Source: CAUJGQ01 sp042408665
GTDB taxonomy: Bacteria > Chloroflexota > Dehalococcoidia > CAUJGQ01
Length of the DNA: 47,155 nt
Direction: 5' to 3'
Assembly (NCBI GenBank): GCA_042408665.1
Contig: JBHOQW010000221.1
Span: 1 to 47,155 of the forward strand
This document shows, piece by piece, positions 33,022 to 40,678 of the stretch. The stretch's first letter is position 1; each line of letters begins with the position of its first letter. A program made the position numbers and the translations under genes. The notes beneath the pieces are model-generated. The model was not told the origin of the DNA and did no database searches. It saw only the letters and a program-made list of their open reading frames with translations.

Positions 33022-34088
33022 GCCCGCGTCCCCGCCAGTTGCTCCTCGCGAAGCGAGGTGGCGACGGTGTCGATGATCTCGTCCAGCTCGCCGTCCAGGA
33101 TGGCGGGCAGGTTGTGGACGGTGAGCCCCACGCGGTGGTCGGTGACGCGGTCCTGGGGGAAGTTGTAGGTGCGGATCTTCTCCGAGCGCTCGGCGCTGCC
33201 CACCTGAGCGCGGCGGGCGGAGGTGATCTCCTCCTCCTGCTTGGCGCGCTCTAGCTCCAGGAGGCGGGTCTTGAGCACCTTCATCGCCTTCTCGCGGTTT
33301 TTGAGTTGGGAGCGCTCGTCCTGGCAGACCACCACGATGCCGGTGGGCAGGTGCGTGAGGCGCACGGCGGTGGCCACCTTGTTCACGTTCTGGCCGCCGG
33401 CGCCGCCGGAGTGGAAGATGTCCATGCGTAGGTCCTTGTCCGCGATCTGCACCTCCACCTCCTCCGCCTCCGGCAGCACGGCCACGGTGGCGGTGGAGGT
33501 GTGGATCCGGCCCTGGGCCTCGGTGGCGGGCACCCGCTGCACGCGGTGCACCCCGCTCTCGTACTTGAGGCGCGAGTAGGCGCCCTTGCCGCGCACCTCG
33601 AAGATGATCTCCTTGAAGCCGCCCAGCGCGCCCTCGGAGACGGACAGCACCTCGGTCTTCCACCCCTTGCGCTCCGCGTAGCGGGTGTACATGCGGTACA
33701 GGTCGGCGGCGAACAGGCCGGCCTCGTCGCCACCCGTGCCGGCGCGGATCTCGACGATCACGTCCTTCTCATCGCGTGGGTCCTTGGGCAGCAGCTCCAG
33801 CTTGAGCTGCGCCTCCAGGGCCTCCAGCCGCTCGGTGGCGGCTTGCAGCTCCTCGCGCGCCAGCTCGCGCAACTCGCGGTCGTCGCTCTCGTGGAGCACA
33901 GCGCGGGCCTCGTCTGCCGCCTGTTTCACGCGGCGATACTCGCGGTACAGGGTGACCACCGGCTCGAGGGCGGCGCGCTCGCGGTCCAGCTCCTGGAAGC
34001 GCTGGTAGTCCGCCGCCACCTCGGGCCGTGCCATCTCCGCGGTCAGCTCGTCGTATCGCTGTTCCAGTGCCTTTAGCCGTTCCCACAT
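33018..34088 (-). CDS. prfA: Peptide chain release factor 1
   Basis: A 356-aa class I release factor reading UAA and UAG. The GGQ motif lies at residues 231-233 in HSGGAGGQNVNKVATAVRL; the N-terminal coiled coil and IVEIRAGTGGDEAGLFAADL are typical. The start is ATG 34088; the open frame continues far upstream only because it is antisense to relA. A hairpin with a short T-run sits in its leader, and an extended -10 promoter precedes that. prmC follows with a 4-bp overlap. Confidence 0.96.
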   Translation of the reverse strand: MWERLKALEQRYDELTAEMARPEVAADYQRFQELDRERAALEPVVTLYREYRRVKQAADEARAVLHESDDRELRELAREELQAATERLEALEAQLKLELLPKDPRDEKDVIVEIRAGTGGDEAGLFAADLYRMYTRYAERKGWKTEVLSVSEGALGGFKEIIFEVRGKGAYSRLKYESGVHRVQRVPATEAQGRIHTSTATVAVLPEAEEVEVQIADKDLRMDIFHSGGAGGQNVNKVATAVRLTHLPTGIVVVCQDERSQLKNREKAMKVLKTRLLELERAKQEEEITSARRAQVGSAERSEKIRTYNFPQDRVTDHRVGLTVHNLPAILDGELDEIIDTVATSLREEQLAGTRA

Positions 34089-34107
34089 CGCGCTGTGCTC
34101 CACAGAC

Positions 34108-34131
34108 AAAACCCCCAGCCGCACTGGGGGT
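34108..34131 (-). terminator. Hairpin with T-run in the prfA leader (attenuator candidate)
   Basis: On the minus strand an 8-bp perfect stem ACCCCCAG/CTGGGGGT with a 5-nt loop is followed by TTTGTCTG. It lies between the predicted prfA promoter and its start codon, so it would end transcription before the gene unless bypassed. It is not placed to terminate any upstream minus-strand gene. Confidence 0.55.
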
Positions 34132-34159
34132 GAGCGCGTTTTGCCGCCTGCTTGCTTTG

Positions 34160-34168
34160 AGTATAGCA
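34160..34168 (-). promoter_or_regulatory. Extended -10 promoter for prfA
   Basis: TGCTATACT on the minus strand, with five of six -10 bases and the TG extension. No good -35 is visible. A start near 34153 gives a 65-nt leader holding the hairpin. Confidence 0.5.
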
Positions 34169-34250
34169 CACGCCTGAGCTCGGTTCGCTGCCCCGGCCTG
34201 GGTTGCGATATGCTACAGTTGCAGCAGTCTGCCGGCCTGATGGACACGTG

Positions 34251-36431
34251 ATGGGCGGAATCGAATCGCTGTTGGCGAAAGTCCGCGAATACCTGCCACC
34301 GGAGCGGGTGGAGTTCGTGGAAAAGGCGTACCGCTTCGCCGAGCGGGCGCACGACGGCCAGGTGCGCAAATCGGGTGACCCCTACATCACCCACCCCCTG
34401 GCCGCGGCCGAGATCGTGGCCAGCCTGCAACTGGACGCCAACACCGTGGCGGCCACGCTGCTGCACGATGTGCTGGAGGACTGCGGCGTCACCCTGGAGG
34501 AGCTCAAGCGGGAGTTCAACCCCGAGGTAGCCAAGCTCGTTGACGGCGCCACCAAGCTGGAGAAGGTGGACTGGCGGGCCCCCGGTGCCGACAGCGTGCA
34601 GGCGGAAAACCTGCGCAAGATGTTCCTGGCCATGGCCGAGGACGTGCGCGTGGTGATCATCAAACTGGCCGACCGTCTGCACAATATGCGCACGCTGGAC
34701 TTCCAGCCTGAGGAGAAGCGTCGGCGCATCGCCCAGGAGACGATGGACATCTTCGCGCCGCTCGCCGGGCGCATGGGCATCTGGAACATCAAGTGGGAGC
34801 TGGAGGACCTGGCCTTCCGCCACCTGCAGCCGGACAAATACCGGGAGATCGCCCAGCTCCTCGCCTCCAAGCGCGCCTCGCGCGAGCGCTACATCGCCCA
34901 GGTGGAGCAGATCCTGAGCGAGGAGCTGGCCAAGCACGGCCTCAAGGCGGAGGTCAAGGGCCGCGCCAAGCACATCTACTCCATTTATCAAAAAATGCAG
35001 CGCTACGCGGCCGAGGGGAAAACCTTCGACCAGATCTACGACCTGCTCGCCTTGCGCGTGCTGGTGGAGACGGTGGCCGACTGCTACACGGCACTCGGCA
35101 TCGTGCACGGGCTGTGGCATCCCATCCCCGGCACCTTCGACGACTACATCGCCTCCCCGCGCGAAACGGGCTACCAGTCGCTGCACACCTCGGTCATGTG
35201 CCTGGGCGCCAAGCCGATCGAGGTGCAGATCCGCACCTACGAGATGCACCGCGTGGCCGAGTACGGCGTGGCGGCGCACTGGCGCTACAAGGAGGGCGGC
35301 AAGGTCGACCCGCGCGACACGCAGCGCATGGCCTGGCTGCGCAACCTGCTGGAGTGGCAGCGCGAGCTGGCCGGCTCCTCCGAGGACTTCGTGGAGACGG
35401 TGAAGACGGACATCTTCCGCGACCAGGTGTTCGTCTACACGCCCAAGGGCGAGATCAAGGACCTGCCGGCCGGCGCCACGCCGTTGGACTTCGCCTACCG
35501 CATCCACACCGACCTGGGCCACCGCTGCATCGGCGCCAAGGTGAACGGCAAGCTGGTGCCGCTCAACTATACGCTGCAGACCGGCGATATCGTGGAGATC
35601 ATCGCCACCAAGACGCCGCGCGGGCCGACGCGCGACTGGCTGAACGCCAACCTGGGCTACGTCAAAACGGCGCACGCCCGCGAGAAGATCCGCCAGTGGT
35701 TCAAGCGGCAGGAGCGGGCCGAGAACATCGAGCGCGGGCGCGAGCTCTTGGAGAAGGAGCTGCGCCGCCTCAACCTCAACCCGAGCGAGTGGTACGATGA
35801 GCTGCTCAAGCTCTTCAAGTACGACTCGCTGGACGACCTGCTGGCCGCCGTCGGCTACGGTGGTATCACCACCGACCGCATCGCCCTGCGCCTGGCGCCG
35901 CTGTTGGAGGAACGGGACCAACGTGAGCTGGCGCAGCCGGAGCGGGACGGCGCGGCGCCGCTGCCTGCGTCGGTGACCGGCATCCAGGTGCTGGGCACCG
36001 GCGACCTGCTCACCCAGCTCGCCCAGTGCTGCCGACCGGTGCCCGGCGACCCGATCGTCGGCTTCGTGACGCGCAGCCGGGGCGTGTCCATCCACCGCAC
36101 GGATTGCCCCAACATCCAGCGTACCCCGGAGAAGGAGCGGCTGGTGGAGGTGTCCTGGGGCGCGCACGAGCAGCAGTACCCCGTGGCCATCAAGGTGGAG
36201 ACCTGGGATCGCTTGGGCCTGCTGCGCGATCTGAGCACGGTGATCGCCGAGGAGCGCGTGAACATCGCCGCCGTGCGCACCGAGGCGCACGAAGACCACA
36301 CCATCACGGTGCACTTTACCGTCACCACCACCGGGTTGGGGCAGCTCACGCGCGTGCTGCATCGGCTGGAGTCGGTGCGCGGTGTGTTCTCGGTCGTCCG
36401 CAGCCGGGACGGCGTGCGGGCCGGCGCGTGA
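34251..36431 (+). CDS. Bifunctional (p)ppGpp synthetase/hydrolase (RelA/SpoT family)
   Basis: A 726-aa long RSH protein. The start is ATG 34251; the frame from 34203 adds 16 residues without family support. The hydrolase domain is complete (LLHDVLEDC with the HD pair at 72-73, plus the R-K-S-G-D-P-Y-I-T-H-P motif), and the synthetase shows KHIYSIYQKM, GYQSLHTSV and EVQIRTYEMH. A TGS domain (VFVYTPKGEIKDLPAGATPLDFAYRIH), a zinc-finger/CC region and a C-terminal ACT domain follow. Both activities are therefore likely. It sets growth-rate and stringent control, drawing on the GTP pool fed by GuaB. Confidence 0.95.
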   Translation: MGGIESLLAKVREYLPPERVEFVEKAYRFAERAHDGQVRKSGDPYITHPLAAAEIVASLQLDANTVAATLLHDVLEDCGVTLEELKREFNPEVAKLVDGATKLEKVDWRAPGADSVQAENLRKMFLAMAEDVRVVIIKLADRLHNMRTLDFQPEEKRRRIAQETMDIFAPLAGRMGIWNIKWELEDLAFRHLQPDKYREIAQLLASKRASRERYIAQVEQILSEELAKHGLKAEVKGRAKHIYSIYQKMQRYAAEGKTFDQIYDLLALRVLVETVADCYTALGIVHGLWHPIPGTFDDYIASPRETGYQSLHTSVMCLGAKPIEVQIRTYEMHRVAEYGVAAHWRYKEGGKVDPRDTQRMAWLRNLLEWQRELAGSSEDFVETVKTDIFRDQVFVYTPKGEIKDLPAGATPLDFAYRIHTDLGHRCIGAKVNGKLVPLNYTLQTGDIVEIIATKTPRGPTRDWLNANLGYVKTAHAREKIRQWFKRQERAENIERGRELLEKELRRLNLNPSEWYDELLKLFKYDSLDDLLAAVGYGGITTDRIALRLAPLLEERDQRELAQPERDGAAPLPASVTGIQVLGTGDLLTQLAQCCRPVPGDPIVGFVTRSRGVSIHRTDCPNIQRTPEKERLVEVSWGAHEQQYPVAIKVETWDRLGLLRDLSTVIAEERVNIAAVRTEAHEDHTITVHFTVTTTGLGQLTRVLHRLESVRGVFSVVRSRDGVRAGA

Positions 36432-36790
36432 GCCACCCCCGCCTCCTCATCGTGTTTCGACGTTCCAACCCCTGAAGCATCCCTCTCGCGCCCCTTCCGG
36501 CCGCTCTCGTCCCCGTCCTGGCCCCAACGTGGCCGAGATCGCCTCCGGGGCGTCCCGTAGGCCCTGGCGGTGCTGGACGCGCGCCGGCCCGACGGCCTTC
36601 GCGGTGAGCGCCACCCTGGAGACCGGCGCATCGCTGGGTAGCGCGCGGCACCGCCTGCGGCCGCTGGTGGAGGACCGCCGGAGCTGCCCTCGCGGCCGGT
36701 CATCGGAGCGCGGTGGGGGTAGCGCACGCGCGGTTGTCCGCTTGTCCGTGGTATCATGGCCGGCGCCGGGTTCTGGCGGGAGGTTGGGGG
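36432..36790 (+). other. Intergenic region between rel and yifB
   Basis: About 360 bp of GC-rich sequence with no convincing gene; the open frames crossing it are arginine/proline-rich and lack conserved blocks. Near the right end are an 8-bp tandem TTGTCCGC/TTGTCCGT (36734-36749) and TATCAT at 36752-36757, a possible -10 for yifB with no properly spaced -35. GGAGG at 36779-36783 is the yifB ribosome-binding site. Confidence 0.4.
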
Positions 36791-38320
36791 GTGCTGGCCA
36801 AGGTTTTAAGCTGTGCGGTGGTGGGCCTGGAGGGGGAGTTGGTCGAGGTGGAGGTGGACGTGTCGTACAGCCACCTGCCCTCCTTCACCATCGTGGGGCT
36901 GCCGGACACCGCCGTGCAGGAGGCGAAGGAGCGGGTGCGCACCGCCGTGCGCCATTCCGGCGGGCAGGACCCGGTGCGGCGGGTGGTGGTGAACCTGGCG
37001 CCGGCCGATCTGCGCAAGGAGGGCCCGACCTACGACCTGGCCATCGCCGTGGCGTTGCTCATCGCCTCCGGCCAGCTCGCGGCTGAGCCGACGTCGGCCG
37101 TGTTTCTGGGTGAGCTGTCGTTGGACGGCTCGGTGCGGCATACCCACGGCATCCTGCCGATGGTGGCGCTGGCGCGGGACCGGGGCGTCCGCACCGCCTA
37201 CGTCTCGGCGGAGGACGCGGCCGAGGCGGCCCTGGTGGATGGGATCACCATCATCCCGGTGGGAACACTGCGTGAGTTGGTGGCGCACCTGTCGGGTCAG
37301 GCGCCGATCGCGCCCTATGTGCCGACGAGGTCCGTGGAGGACGGGGAGGAGCGCTGGGAGGGGACCGACTTCCGCGACGTCAAAGGGCAGGAGCACGTCA
37401 AGCGGGCGCTGGAGGTGGCGGCCGCCGGGAACCACAACGTGCTCCTCAGCGGTCCGCCTGGCTCTGGTAAGACGCTGCTGGCGCGGGCGCTGCCCGGCAT
37501 TCTGCCGCGCATGACGCCGCTCGAAAGCCTGGAGGTGACGAAGGTCTACAGCGTGGCCGGCCGGTTGCCGAGCGGCAGTCCGCTGATTCGCCGGCGCCCG
37601 TTCCGTGCCCCGCATCACACCATCTCCCACGCCGGCCTGGTGGGCGGCGGCTCGCAGCCGCGGCCGGGCGAGGTCTCGCTGGCACATCGCGGCGTGTTGT
37701 TTCTGGACGAACTGCCCGAGTTCGCCCAGACGGTGTTGGAAGTGCTGCGCCAGCCGCTGGAGGACCGCATCGTCACCATCGCGCGGGCGCGGGGCACGGT
37801 GGTCTACCCGGCCAACTTTATGCTGGTCGCCGCTATGAACCCCTGCCCCTGCGGCCACGCCGGCGACCCGGCGCGCGCCTGTACCTGCTCGGCGACGGCC
37901 CTCGCCCGCTATCAACGGCGCATCTCCGGTCCGCTGCTGGATCGGATCGACATCCACGTCGAAGTGCCGCGCGTGGAGTACGACAAGCTGGCGGACTTGC
38001 GCCCGGGTGAGGAGTCGGCCGCGGTGCGGGCGCGGGTGGAGGTGGCACGGGCGGTACAGGCGCGGCGCTTCGCCGGCACGTCCTGCACCACGAACGGCGA
38101 GATGTCCACCACCGAGGTGCGCACCTCCTGTCAGGCGGCGTTGGAGGAGGGCGCGCGCTCGCTCCTGCGCACGGCATCCGCTCAGCTCGCCCTCTCGGCG
38201 CGCGCCTTCCACCGCGTGCTTAAGGTGGCGCGCACCATCGCCGACCTGGCCGGCAGCGAGACGATCGCCGCCGCCCACCTGGCGGAGGCGCTCCAGTACC
38301 GGCGGCGCACGATTCCGTGA
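36791..38320 (+). CDS. YifB/ComM Mg-chelatase-like AAA ATPase
   Basis: A 509-aa protein. The start is GTG 36791, 7 nt after GGAGG, which gives the family N-terminus MLAKVLSCAVVGLEG. An N-terminal ChlI/Lon-protease-like domain (THGILPMVALA, IIPVGTLREL) precedes the AAA core with Walker A GPPGSGKT (221-228), Walker B GVLFLDELPEF and the MNPCPCGH zinc segment. The C-terminal Mg-chelatase domain includes RAFHRVLKVARTIADL. ComM homologues are hexameric branch-migration helicases that aid integration of transformed DNA. The HhH lipoprotein near the left end is the only other competence-like gene here. Confidence 0.93.
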   Translation: MLAKVLSCAVVGLEGELVEVEVDVSYSHLPSFTIVGLPDTAVQEAKERVRTAVRHSGGQDPVRRVVVNLAPADLRKEGPTYDLAIAVALLIASGQLAAEPTSAVFLGELSLDGSVRHTHGILPMVALARDRGVRTAYVSAEDAAEAALVDGITIIPVGTLRELVAHLSGQAPIAPYVPTRSVEDGEERWEGTDFRDVKGQEHVKRALEVAAAGNHNVLLSGPPGSGKTLLARALPGILPRMTPLESLEVTKVYSVAGRLPSGSPLIRRRPFRAPHHTISHAGLVGGGSQPRPGEVSLAHRGVLFLDELPEFAQTVLEVLRQPLEDRIVTIARARGTVVYPANFMLVAAMNPCPCGHAGDPARACTCSATALARYQRRISGPLLDRIDIHVEVPRVEYDKLADLRPGEESAAVRARVEVARAVQARRFAGTSCTTNGEMSTTEVRTSCQAALEEGARSLLRTASAQLALSARAFHRVLKVARTIADLAGSETIAAAHLAEALQYRRRTIP

Positions 38321-38325
38321 GCGGC

Positions 38326-38347
38326 CCTCCGGCGCGTCGCCCGGAGG
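38326..38347. terminator. Hairpin between yifB and the flavin monooxygenase gene
   Basis: A 7-bp stem CCTCCGG/CCGGAGG with an 8-nt loop sits between the two convergent stops. No T-tract on either side. Confidence 0.5.
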
Positions 38348-39547
38348 TCAGAAAAACGGCATGCCGGCCTCCAGGCCGAGCAGTGCCCGGCCGGCGGCCT
38401 CGTAGGTCAGCGGGCCGATCATCACGTGGGCGGCGGCAGTGTGCACGTCGCGGAAGTGGCGCTCCAGCGGGCTCTTGCGGAAGACGGCGGTGGTGGCCAC
38501 GGCGGCGTGCGTGAGATCGACGGCCCGGACACTGGCGCGCACGGCGTGGCTGGTGGCCAGGCGCACCTGCGCCCGCAGGCGCGGGTCGTCACCGTTGGCC
38601 AGGGCCACCTGCCACAGGCGGCGCGACACATCGTACAGGTAGAGCGCGGCCGAATCCACCACCACCGCCGCTTCGGCCAGCACCGCCTGCAGACGTGGCT
38701 GCTCCCGCAACGGGCGGTCGGTTCCCCAGGCTAACTTGGTCGCCGCGATCTCCATCGCCGTGTCGATGGCGGCGCGGGCCACGCCGAGCGCCTGAGCGCC
38801 GTGGTTGATGAACCACAGCGGCGGCGTGCGGTACAGGGCCCACGGGTGGGCAGGCTGGAAGCTGGTTGTGTCGATGCTCTGCCGCTGGGGGACGAACAGC
38901 CCCTCCACGCTGAAGTCGTGGCTGGCGGTGCCGCGCAAGCCCAGGGAGTCCCAGGTGTCGTGCAAGCGCACCCGCTCCCGCGGCACAACCATGAAGGCGG
39001 TGACCGGATCGCCGTGGTTGGTCCGCCGTTGTTCCTCCCCGTCATAGACGAAGCATTCCCCGGCGAACCAGGTGGCGTGGCTGGTGCCGCTGGCGAACGG
39101 CCAACGACCGCTGACCTGGTACCCTGGTTCGGGGTATTCGGTCCAGACGGCGCGACCACCCTGCGGACGGGCCGATCCGGCGACGATGCCACCCCCGCCC
39201 CAGATGCGTCGCGCCTCCTCCGGGGCCATGAAGCCGGCCAGGGGGATGGTCTGCGCCGCGATCATCACACACCAGCCGGTCGAGCCATCGGCCTGTGACA
39301 GCGTCTCCACGACTTGGGCTGCGGTGACAGGGTCGGCTTCCAGCCCGCCGAGGTCGTTCGGCAGGAGCATGTGAAATAGGCCGGCGTCCACCAGCTCTTG
39401 CACCAGCTCGGGCGGCAGGCGCCGCTCGGTGTCGATCACCGGTGCCGAGTCCCGAATGCGTGGTGCCAGCCGCTCGGCCGCGGTGCGACGGGTGTCCGCG
39501 GCGTTCTTCGCGGATGACGGAGGGGATGCATGCGCGTGGTCCGACAT
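38348..39547 (-). CDS. Acyl-CoA-dehydrogenase-fold flavin monooxygenase (HsaA/DszC-like)
   Basis: A 399-aa protein with the acyl-CoA dehydrogenase fold but monooxygenase-type features: QADGSTGWCVMIAAQ in the first helical domain, SGRWPFASGTSHATW in the beta domain, DSLGLRGTASHDFSVEGLFVP, and a C-terminal helix with no YEGT motif. Relatives are two-component, reduced-flavin-dependent hydroxylases such as HsaA, DszC and HpaB-type enzymes. A separate flavin reductase would be needed and is not adjacent. Substrate unknown. Starts at ATG 39547 behind AAAGGA, with extended -10 TGCTATGCT at 39584-39576. Confidence 0.85.
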   Translation of the reverse strand: MSDHAHASPPSSAKNAADTRRTAAERLAPRIRDSAPVIDTERRLPPELVQELVDAGLFHMLLPNDLGGLEADPVTAAQVVETLSQADGSTGWCVMIAAQTIPLAGFMAPEEARRIWGGGGIVAGSARPQGGRAVWTEYPEPGYQVSGRWPFASGTSHATWFAGECFVYDGEEQRRTNHGDPVTAFMVVPRERVRLHDTWDSLGLRGTASHDFSVEGLFVPQRQSIDTTSFQPAHPWALYRTPPLWFINHGAQALGVARAAIDTAMEIAATKLAWGTDRPLREQPRLQAVLAEAAVVVDSAALYLYDVSRRLWQVALANGDDPRLRAQVRLATSHAVRASVRAVDLTHAAVATTAVFRKSPLERHFRDVHTAAAHVMIGPLTYEAAGRALLGLEAGMPFF

Positions 39548-39575
39548 GGATCGATCCTTTCACGGCAGTTGCCCC

Positions 39576-39584
39576 AGCATAGCA
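39576..39584 (-). promoter_or_regulatory. Extended -10 promoter for the flavin monooxygenase
   Basis: TGCTATGCT on the minus strand, 29 bp upstream of the start codon. No -35 match. The same 9-mer precedes the DUF1801 gene. Confidence 0.4.
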
Positions 39585-39594
39585 CGCCGTGGAG

Positions 39595-39743
39595 CTGTTG
39601 GCCTCGATGGCACGTGACGGCGTCCGCGGCGAGGCGGAGCTCAGCGCTGCGTTCCTGAGGTGCTGCTGGCCGACCTGCGCCCGGGCAAGGCGTCGGCGGC
39701 GCGGGCGTGGGTGGAGGCGGTGCGGGCCGGGACGATCGCTTAG
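39595..39743 (+). pseudogene. Possible decayed coding fragment
   Basis: Reads LLASMARDGVRGEAELSAAFL in one frame, then after a frame change VLLADLRPGKASAARAWVEA to a TAG stop. The second part resembles YifB residues just 1.7 kb upstream (LADLRPGEESAAVRARVE), also at the DNA level. No start or ribosome-binding site is visible. It may be a remnant of a partial duplication, or chance likeness in GC-rich sequence. Confidence 0.3.
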
Positions 39744-39803
39744 GCGCCGCGGGTGATGAACTCAGGGCCGGCCCGGTATGGAGGTCAGGGGCGAGCGCAG
39801 CCC

Positions 39804-40283
39804 TCAGCTCACCGCTCGCTTGACGAGCGCGCTGATCGTCGCCTCTTCGGTGGACGTCAGGTCCTTCAGCGCGAAGGAGGTCGGCCACATGGCGCCGTCG
39901 TCGAGGTGTGCCGCGTCGCTGAAGCCGAACGTCGCGTAGCGCGTGTGGAACTTATGCGCTCCTTGGAAAAAGCAGACGACCTTGCCCTCCTTGTTGGCAT
40001 ACGCGGGCATCCCGTACCAAAGGCGCGGCGCAAGGGTCGGCGCGCTGGCTTTGATGATGGCATGCAGCCGCTCGGCCATGGTGCGATCCGGCTCCGGCAT
40101 CTCGGCGATCTTGGTGAGCACGGTGTGCTCCTCGTCCGCCTTGTCTGCGCCCCGACCCCGGCGTGCGGACGCCTTCAGCTCCTGCGCGCGTGCTCTCATC
40201 GCCGCGCGTTCTTCCGCCGTGAACTCCTCGGGCAACGTATCGGACGCGGCGGTGCGCTTGGCGGACTTCTGTCGATCCTTCAC
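39804..40283 (-). CDS. DUF1801 (YdhG-like) family protein
   Basis: A 159-aa cytosolic protein. The start is GTG 40283, which has GGAGGAGGA 7 nt upstream; the longer open frame beyond it has no family likeness. A Lys/Arg/Glu-rich helix of about 50 residues precedes the conserved domain, whose marker APRLWYGMPAYANKEGKVVCFF is the DUF1801 core, followed by FSDAAHLDDG. Function unknown for the family; the fold is related to iron-chaperone-like proteins. Promoter candidate TGCTATGCT at 40368-40360. Confidence 0.87.
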   Translation of the reverse strand: MKDRQKSAKRTAASDTLPEEFTAEERAAMRARAQELKASARRGRGADKADEEHTVLTKIAEMPEPDRTMAERLHAIIKASAPTLAPRLWYGMPAYANKEGKVVCFFQGAHKFHTRYATFGFSDAAHLDDGAMWPTSFALKDLTSTEEATISALVKRAVS

Positions 40284-40359
40284 GCGGGTTTCCTCCTCCG
40301 TGAACCGGATGGTGTGGCCGTAGCCGCTCGATCGGGCGAGCCTGGCACGTACTGGCGCC

Positions 40360-40368
40360 AGCATAGCA
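40360..40368 (-). promoter_or_regulatory. Extended -10 promoter for the DUF1801 gene
   Basis: TGCTATGCT on the minus strand, 77 bp before the start codon, identical to the element upstream of the flavin monooxygenase. No -35 match. Confidence 0.4.
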
Positions 40369-40410
40369 GGTGGCGCGGGCGCCACCCCCTGTGCGGAGCG
40401 GATCCATGTC

Positions 40411-40441
40411 TTGACACCGCGCGCGCGACGGGCGCTACTGT
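40411..40441 (+). promoter_or_regulatory. Promoter for the first binding-protein gene
   Basis: A perfect TTGACA (40411-40416) is followed by TACTGT at 40436-40441 after 19 bp. The -10 is weak and the spacer long, so an activator or another -10 may be used. No other promoter-like site is obvious before 40679. Confidence 0.45.
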
Positions 40442-40678
40442 ACACACGTCCGACAGCGCGTGCACCGCCCGTGTGACGGGGAAAGGAGGTGGTAACGGTC
40501 CACAGCCGGGGGCCGGCCTGCGCAGCGATGCGGCCGTGTAAGCGGCCGGCGCACCGGCAAGCTGCCGTCTGACGCGCGGGGCGGCGCGACACGGCAAGCC
40601 ATGGTGCACACGAACAGGGTGACGGTGTGACGGGCCCGCCGCGCACCGATCGCCGTCGAACACGAGGAGGGACCTGAC
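40442..40678 (+). other. Leader of the first binding-protein gene
   Basis: About 240 nt with no convincing ORF. A near-perfect anti-16S match AAGGAGGTGG (40483-40492) has no ATG, GTG or TTG at usable spacing. The real ribosome-binding site GAGGAGGG lies at 40664-40671. GC-rich inverted stretches (for example around GGCCGTGTAAGCGGCC, 40532-40547) suggest folding. Confidence 0.35.

Noticed and set aside
33018..36362. A 1114-codon open frame on the minus strand covering prfA and all of rel
   Set aside because: Only the part after the ATG at 34088 is RF1. The rest is antisense to the clearly coding rel gene and is His/Arg/Gln-rich without motifs.
36625..36660. tRNA-like GGGTAGCGCG segment
   Set aside because: No T-loop GGTTCRA, no acceptor-stem pairing and no anticodon stem around it.
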